Part shown: piece by piece, positions 58,839 to 64,000 of the stretch
How the letters are laid out: each line of letters starts with the position of its first letter
Numbering within the stretch: position 1 is the stretch's first letter
DNA from: JANMEX01 sp041751995
GTDB lineage: Bacteria; Pseudomonadota; Alphaproteobacteria; Rhizobiales; Rhizobiaceae
Length of the DNA: 64,000 nucleotides
Assembly: GCA_041751995.1 (NCBI GenBank)
Contig: JBGSHY010000007.1
Span: 54,482-118,481, forward strand
Direction of reading: 5' to 3'
Notes under the pieces: generated by a model
Seen by the model: only the letters and a program-made list of their open reading frames with translations
What the model was told of the DNA's origin: nothing
Database searches by the model: none
Made by a program: the position numbers and the translations under genes

Positions 58839-60271
58839 ATCTGTATGAGCGCCTGGCTGCATTTGCGCAAGAACAGCCCGAGAAAACAGCCATCGAAACG
58901 GCTCGCCAACGCCTCACCTATGCCGAACTTGACCTGATTGCCCGGCGGGTGGCCGGGTTTCTTCGCGGACTGGGCGTTGGAGAAGGGGATCTTGTTGGTT
59001 TGCGCCTGCGCGACACGCCGGAGCACGTTGCCGCGTTTTTCGCGGTGATGCGGGTTGGCGCGATAATATTGCCGCTTGATTGGCGAACGCCCCGAGCTGA
59101 TTTTGATCGTGTCACGGGACAGTTTCGGCCCAAAGTCATCCTCGACGACGAAACCCCGCTGCCCGACTGGTCACCGGAAGCAGTCAGCATGGCATCGGCT
59201 CTTCAATCGACACCCGTCATTGCTGCGCCGGCACATTTGACCAATGCTGCCATGGGTTTCAGCCTGACATCCGGCACGACCGGAATGCCAAAGGCTTTTG
59301 TTGTCACCCACGAACAACTGGATGCGCGCTGTGCGGCGCGTGCCGACACCGGTATTTTCAACGTCTCGGACCGCTTTCTCGTCACATTGCCGCTGGCCTA
59401 TGCCGCCGGCCGCGAGCATGCCATCTGTGTGCTTCTGACTGGCGCGACACTGACATTGATTTCATCGTTGTTTTCGCCTGCCGAACTCGTGGAATTTGTG
59501 AAATCCCGTGGCGTGACGGCAATGTCACTGTCGCCCAATACAAGTCGTGCTCTCGTTTCAATGGCACGCGAGGGATCGATGCTGTTTCCTGATTTGCGCG
59601 CACTGGTGTCCACGACTGGCAAACTGCAGCCTGAAGACCGGACCGCGATTTGCAACCGGGTCGCGCCAAGGCTGATCGACTATTATGGCAGCACCGGCAC
59701 CGGACCGATCGCGGCGATCACGTGCCCTGAAGAGGGTGCCAAGAATACGGCGGTTGGCAGGCCGATGCATGGCATGGCTGTCGAAATCGTGGGGAGCAGC
59801 GGTGACCAGCTTCCAACCGGCGATATCGGCAGGATCCGTGTCGCAGGCGATGCCATTTCGACCCGATCTGTTGGCGCTGCAGCGGCTGCCGACGAAGGCT
59901 ATCATGACGGCTAGTACTATCCAGGTGACCTTGGCAGCTTTGATCTTGACGGCTTGTTGCACCTGCATGGGCGCACCAATGAGTTGATCAAGCGGGGCGG
60001 GCTTTCAGTCTATGCGCAGGAGGTTGAACAGGCGTTGCGCCGCCATGAAAGCGTTTTGGATGCCGCCGTTGTCGGTGTACCGTCCGAGGCTTTGGGGGAA
60101 GAAGTTGTCGCCTTTGTCGTTGCGGGAGGGCCTGTTGAATCCAAGGATATCATCCGTCATTGCCGAAACGAATTGGCCTCGTACAAGGTGCCATCCCGTC
60201 TTGTCTTTCTTCCGGAGTTGCCGCGCGGAACAGGCGGCAAGGTGATCAAGTCGATGCTGCCGACGGGCTGA
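58835..60271 (+). pseudogene. Acyl/aryl-CoA ligase-like adenylation enzyme with in-frame TAG
   Basis: The ATG at 58835 overlaps the carrier-thioesterase stop. Codons 1-359 hold core ANL-superfamily motifs: 'GFSLTSGTTGMPKAFVVTHE' (A3 P-loop) and 'DYYGSTGTGPIAAI' (A5). Codon 360 (59912-59914) is TAG; the family normally has Trp in 'GYHDG-W-YYPGDLG', one TGG-to-TAG change. The same frame then continues intact for ~118 codons: 'YYPGDLGSFDLDGLL' (A7), 'GRTNELIKRGGLSVYAQEVE' (A8) and the catalytic Lys in 'LPRGTGGKVIKSML' (A10). The C-terminal domain would be lost without read-through. No other lesion is visible, so the break is recent, suppressed or a sequence error. Confidence 0.9.
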
Positions 60272-60365
60272 CTGGCGTTCGGTGGCATGGCGGCCCAAAG
60301 TGACTTACGCGCGCTAATTCTTCGCCTGACGATATGAACTTGGCTTAGGCGGAAGCAAGGCTGGG

Positions 60366-60386
60366 TCCTCGGGACAAGCCCGAGGA
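60366..60386. repeat. Small palindromic hairpin between convergent genes
   Basis: TCCTCGGG-ACAAG-CCCGAGGA is an 8-bp perfect stem between the stop of the ligase and that of the DUF1835-like gene. It may be a terminator or a REP-like sequence; no long T-run follows. Confidence 0.6.
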
Positions 60387-60402
60387 TGACGAAGAGGTGC
60401 GG

Positions 60403-61401
60403 TTACTTGCTACGGCCTATCGCCGCCAAGTCCTCACGGTAAACCACATTGTCCGGCGACAAGTGGACGCTGCCGAGCCAATCGTCGAGGCCATTGAGGG
60501 TGATCATGTTGGCGTGGCCGGCGAGGATTTCGTGGGCTATGGGGAGGATACGGATTTGGCATTCGCGTAGGTAGCCGGTTGGGTTATTTATCTCGACGAG
60601 CGGGTGTCTCAAATCCGGTGAACCGAAATGTTTGAGGCGGGCGAACAGATGCAGGTCGCCGACCATGTCTGGCGTTTCGTCGTAACCCATGGCGTAGCCG
60701 ACGGCGTGAATTGCACTTGGGGCTGCAGCGATCATGTGTTTCAGCAATTCGTGGTCGATTTCATTCAAGCCATTGACACGGCTCGGCAGGCGGCGGCGCA
60801 GATATGGCAGTGCATCCATGGTGAGCTCGGATGCTTTTTCATCACAGATGATCGTCAACAGGGCTTCAAGATCGGAGCCGGCGAATGCAGTCCAGTTGTC
60901 TGCATAAAGGCCGACTTCTTCCAGCGACATTTTTCTGACTTCCGGACGGCGGTCGTGCAGTCTGCTTTCGTTCAGGACACCGAGGATGCCCATGAAAAGC
61001 TCTGCCACTTTTGGATACCGCAGCGCGTGGAGGCAGTTCAAATCCCAGCCGATTGTCTTGAAAAGATGGCAAAGAAACGCCGCCGTTAATTGGCTGGCGA
61101 CTCTGCAGTCCAGCCAAATGAGGACCGGCTTGCCAGCGTCCAAGGCACTGAAATTATCAAAGAGCTGGAACGTTTCACCGGGTTCGGCCACGGTTGCCAA
61201 ATCGGCATCCAATGCTGCCTCAGGCGCGGGCAGCCGGGCCTTTGACCATGACGGGTAATCCTGGTGCAGGTTTTGCTGACCGACCGCGATGAGGTCTCCG
61301 GATTTGATGACGTCCCCAGCCTGGATATTGAATGCTTTTTTGATCGAGGCGGCAGCGCTGTAGCCGCAGATGACGTGGGTGAAATCCTTGTCAGTCAGCA
61401 T
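60403..61401 (-). CDS. DUF1835-like protein, uncharacterised
   Basis: 332 codons from ATG 61401. The N-terminus, 'HVICGYSAAASIKKAF', 'GDVIKSGDLIAVG', and the late 'NVVYREDLAAIGRSK' resemble DUF1835-domain proteins, which have a nucleotide-like or periplasmic-binding fold but no established activity. The middle is helical ('LTMDALPYLRRRLPSRVNGL'). The start overlaps the 5-oxoprolinase stop (61391-61393) by 11 bp, so it is translated with that gene. Confidence 0.6.
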   Translation of the reverse strand: MLTDKDFTHVICGYSAAASIKKAFNIQAGDVIKSGDLIAVGQQNLHQDYPSWSKARLPAPEAALDADLATVAEPGETFQLFDNFSALDAGKPVLIWLDCRVASQLTAAFLCHLFKTIGWDLNCLHALRYPKVAELFMGILGVLNESRLHDRRPEVRKMSLEEVGLYADNWTAFAGSDLEALLTIICDEKASELTMDALPYLRRRLPSRVNGLNEIDHELLKHMIAAAPSAIHAVGYAMGYDETPDMVGDLHLFARLKHFGSPDLRHPLVEINNPTGYLRECQIRILPIAHEILAGHANMITLNGLDDWLGSVHLSPDNVVYREDLAAIGRSK

Positions 61402-64000
61402 GCCCAAATCCCCCCGGCGTTGGCGTCGTGACAATCACTGCATCGCCCGCCTCGAGCAGGGTCTGGTCACAAGCTTTCAGCACCTCCACGCGCCCATCCA
61501 CTCGCCGCACCTCAGTCTTGCCGACTTCGCCATTGCCGCCGCCGTCGAGGCCTTCGGGCGGGCGGTTGCGGTGGCTGGAGAGGATGGCGCAGTCCATTTT
61601 TTCGACGAAGCGGATGGTGCGGCGGGTGCCGTCGCCGCCTTTGTGTTGGCCTTTGCCGCCGGAGTTTTTCCGGATGTGGAAATCTTCGAGGAGGACGGGA
61701 TAGCGCATTTCGAGGATTTCGGGGTCGGTGAGGCGGGAGTTGGTCATGTGGGTGTGGACGCCTGACGTGCCGCCAAAGGCTTCACCGTTGTTGAATTTTC
61801 CTGCCGGGGAGCCGGAGCAGATGGTTTCGTAATATTGGTAGGTTTGGTTGCCGAAGGTGAGGTTGTTCATCGTGCCCTGCGCATTGGCCATCGCGCCGAG
61901 GGCCTGGAAGAGGGCGTTGGTGACGTGTTGTGAGGTTTCGACATTGCCGGCGACGATGGCGGCGGGGAAGGCGGGTTTGAGCATCGAGCCTTCGGGGACG
62001 ATGATGTTGATCGGGCGCAGGCAACCCGCATTCATCGGGATGTTGTTTTCGACCATGACGCGGAAGGCATAGAGGACGGCGGCGCGGGTGACGGGTTCCG
62101 GGGCGTTGAAGTTGTTTTTCATCACGGGCGATGTGCCGGTGAAATCGACGGTGGCTTCGCGTTTTTCGCGGTCGACGGTGATCCTGACCTTGATGATCTG
62201 GCCGGTGTCGGTCGGGTAGCTGCAGGTGCTCTCTTCAGGAAGGCGGTCGAGGACGCGGCGGACGCTTTCGGCGGCGTTGTCCTGCACATGGCGCATGTAG
62301 GCTTCGACGGTGGCGAGGCCGAAATGGGCGACCATCTTGCGCAATTCCTGCACGCCCTTGGCGTTGGCAGCCACTTGGGCTTTGAGGTCGGCGACATTCT
62401 GCGCGACGTTGCGGACGGGATATTGGTGGTTGGTCAGGATGTCGATGAGTTCGGCTTCGCGGAAATGGCCGCCATCGACGAGGTGGAAATTGTCGATCAG
62501 GACGCCTTCTTCCTCCACTGTCGTTGCAAGGGGAGTCATCGAGCCGGGAGCAATGCCGCCGACATCGGCATGGTGGCCGCGGGCAGCGACGTAGAAGAGG
62601 ATGGTTGGAGATTCTTTTGAAAGAGCGGCGGGCGGCGCGCCCCCCTCTGTCGGCTTCGCCGACATCTCCCCCGCAGGAGGGGAGATCGAAGGAAGGGCGA
62701 ATACCGGGGTCACCACCGTTATGTCCGGCAGATGCGTGCCGCCGTTGTAGGGGGCGTTGAGGGCGAAGACGTCGCCGGGGCGCATGCGGCCCTCGTTGAG
62801 GCGGATGACGGTTTCGACGGATCGGTCCATCGAGCCGAGGTGGACCGGCATGTGCGGAGCGTTGGCGACCAGCGCGCCGGTGCAGTCGAAGACGGCGCAG
62901 GAGAAATCGAGCCGCTCCTTGATGTTGACGGAACTGGCGGTGTTCTGCAGCGTGAAGCCCATCTGTTCCGCAATCGACATGAACAGGTTGTTGAAGACCT
63001 CGAGCATGACCGGATCGGCGTTGGTGCCGATGGCGTGGGCGCCTGTCCGGGCCGTGGCGCGGCGCAGCAGGATGTGATTGCGGGCGGTGACTTCGAGGCT
63101 CCACTCCGGCTCGACGACGATGGTCTGGTGCGGCTCGATGACGAGGGCGGGGCCGTTTAGCCGGTGGCCGGGCTTGAGATCGGCGCGCATGGCAATGGTG
63201 GCGTCCAGCCATTTGCCGCCGGTGAAAATCGGGGCGGTCTGGGCGGATGTGAAAGTGGTGTTTTCTGCGGTCTTGTGTTCGGACTCGGCGAAGTTTCCGG
63301 CGCGCTGGTCAGTGGCTTCGACAGCGATGGTTTCGAGAATAATGGTGCGGTTCTGGTAGGTGAAGCCGAAGCGTTCATTGTGGGTTTGCGTGAAGGACGC
63401 AACGAGAGCGGCATAGGTCTCGCCGATGGATTCGACGGGAAGGGTGGTGTCGGTGCCATCGTAGCGCAAATGGAACAGGGTTCGAAGGCGGATGGAGGAC
63501 GCGGCGACGCCCTGGCCCATAAGTTCCGCGGTGACGTCTTTTGCGAGTGTAGCGATTGCTGCGGCTATGGATGGCCGATTGGTTTCCTCAAGCTTCAACA
63601 CCAGCGCCTGCTGGCGGCTGGAAAAAAGGCTGGAAAGACCGATGCCGTAGGCGGAGAGGAGGCCGGACATGGGATGAATGAGGACAGCCTCCATGCCAAG
63701 CGCATCGGCGACGAGACACGCATGCTGGCCGCCGGCGCCGCCGAAGCAGTTGAGGAGGTAACCGGTGACATCATAGCCGCGCTGGACGGATATTTTCTTG
63801 ATGGCATTGGCCATGTTCTCGACGGCGACAGTGATGAAGCCTTCGGCGACTTGCTCGGGCGTCTGGCCTTTGCCGATGGCGGCCGCAAGCTGCGCGAATT
63901 TTGCGCGGACGGCGGTGACATCAAGCGGCTGGTTCTGATCCGGGCCGAAAATGGCGGGGAAAAATTCGGGGCGCAATTTGCCGGTCATGACGTTGGCGTC
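61391..64000 (-). CDS. 5-oxoprolinase/hydantoinase-type protein, HyuA-HyuB fusion (5' end beyond window)
   Basis: The frame is open to the window end ('DANVMTGKLRPEFFPAIF'), so the first part is missing. ~330 codons of the HyuA-like region ('NCFGGAGGQHACLVADALGM') run into a HyuB-like region ('LFMSIAEQMGFTLQNTASSV', 'RGHHADVGGIAPGSM', 'GNVETSQHVTNALFQALGAM', 'NSGGKGQHKGGDGTRRTIRF'). The enzyme hydrolyses 5-oxoproline or a related cyclic amide with ATP. An extra segment of ~28 residues ('SISPPAGEMSAKPTEGGAPP') sits in the HyuB part and is encoded by a palindromic repeat. Confidence 0.9.
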   Translation of the reverse strand, partial: DANVMTGKLRPEFFPAIFGPDQNQPLDVTAVRAKFAQLAAAIGKGQTPEQVAEGFITVAVENMANAIKKISVQRGYDVTGYLLNCFGGAGGQHACLVADALGMEAVLIHPMSGLLSAYGIGLSSLFSSRQQALVLKLEETNRPSIAAAIATLAKDVTAELMGQGVAASSIRLRTLFHLRYDGTDTTLPVESIGETYAALVASFTQTHNERFGFTYQNRTIILETIAVEATDQRAGNFAESEHKTAENTTFTSAQTAPIFTGGKWLDATIAMRADLKPGHRLNGPALVIEPHQTIVVEPEWSLEVTARNHILLRRATARTGAHAIGTNADPVMLEVFNNLFMSIAEQMGFTLQNTASSVNIKERLDFSCAVFDCTGALVANAPHMPVHLGSMDRSVETVIRLNEGRMRPGDVFALNAPYNGGTHLPDITVVTPVFALPSISPPAGEMSAKPTEGGAPPAALSKESPTILFYVAARGHHADVGGIAPGSMTPLATTVEEEGVLIDNFHLVDGGHFREAELIDILTNHQYPVRNVAQNVADLKAQVAANAKGVQELRKMVAHFGLATVEAYMRHVQDNAAESVRRVLDRLPEESTCSYPTDTGQIIKVRITVDREKREATVDFTGTSPVMKNNFNAPEPVTRAAVLYAFRVMVENNIPMNAGCLRPINIIVPEGSMLKPAFPAAIVAGNVETSQHVTNALFQALGAMANAQGTMNNLTFGNQTYQYYETICSGSPAGKFNNGEAFGGTSGVHTHMTNSRLTDPEILEMRYPVLLEDFHIRKNSGGKGQHKGGDGTRRTIRFVEKMDCAILSSHRNRPPEGLDGGGNGEVGKTEVRRVDGRVEVLKACDQTLLEAGDAVIVTTPTPGGFGHAD
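62612..62700 (+). repeat. Palindromic repeat element inserted in frame in oxoprolinase gene
   Basis: It contains two adjacent hairpins: TGTCGGC-TTC-GCCGACA (62648-62664) and TCTCCCC with GGGGAGA (62665-62685), plus CCCCCCTCTGT and GAAGGAAGGG flanks. The same two-hairpin design is common between genes in Rhizobiales. Here it lies inside coding sequence without breaking the frame. Confidence 0.8.

Noticed and set aside
1..64000. CRISPR, prophage, transposon or integrase content
   Set aside because: No regularly spaced repeats, cas genes, phage genes or transposase frames were found.

Overview
The window looks like chromosomal DNA of an alphaproteobacterium, most likely order Hyphomicrobiales (Rhizobiales). 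Reasons: moderately high G+C, a betaine-lipid pair btaA-btaB, a GT90 LPS glycosyltransferase, DUF6101, DUF1344 and RT0821-type small proteins, an ArsR-methyltransferase fusion in front of metF, and a rhizobial-type palindromic repeat. The order assignment rests on recalled family distributions; no search was run. I saw no rRNA, tRNA, CRISPR array, transposase, integrase or phage gene. Most of the window is core genome.

Layout. 1-7.4 kb: a c-di-GMP phosphodiesterase cut by the window edge, a GT90 enzyme, two tandem TadG-like surface proteins, and a two-gene sugar or inositol-type operon (TIM-barrel epimerase plus Gfo/Idh/MocA dehydrogenase). 7.4-11.4 kb: a dispersed repeat, a TerC/CoA-transferase operon, an alpha/beta hydrolase and a gene-poor stretch with a candidate structured RNA. 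11.4-22.2 kb: an Arg/Asp/Gly-rich secreted repeat protein, ettA, a TPR protein, glyQ-glyS, a Sua5-type tRNA-modification enzyme and an FAD oxidase. 22.4-29.9 kb: DUF6101, a repeat-rich gap, ubiA, purD, a GH25-like protein, and an acyl-CoA dehydrogenase/enoyl-CoA hydratase pair.

30-31.8 kb: a probable metal-efflux locus, a DMT carrier with a very His-rich tail followed by a NicO/RcnA-type exporter. 31.8-50.4 kb: a dense housekeeping block with pdxH, a DnaJ protein, fabI, aroC, ribB, a deacetylase, xseB, pirin, dxs, tlyA-like and TrmA/RlmD-like RNA methyltransferases, prmB, a MOSC protein, and the ArsR-methyltransferase/metF methionine unit with a palindromic operator candidate. 50.5-57.4 kb: a 28-codon membrane protein, an EamA transporter, an ornithine/lysine decarboxylase-like enzyme, a GH25 lipoprotein, a serine hydrolase and btaAB with a candidate Pho box.

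57.8-60.3 kb is the most unusual part. It is a two-gene thiotemplate-like unit: a carrier protein fused to a thioesterase with a Cys nucleophile, then an adenylate-forming ligase interrupted by a single in-frame TAG where the family normally has Trp. The window ends in a DUF1835-like gene and a 5-oxoprolinase/hydantoinase gene that carries a palindromic repeat inserted in frame.

The strongest leads are the amber-interrupted ligase with its carrier-Cys-thioesterase partner, the protein-coding palindromic element in the oxoprolinase, two intergenic repeat families (one with a covarying hairpin), the candidate anti-Shine-Dalgarno RNA near 11.0 kb, and the small SD-led membrane protein at 50.5 kb.
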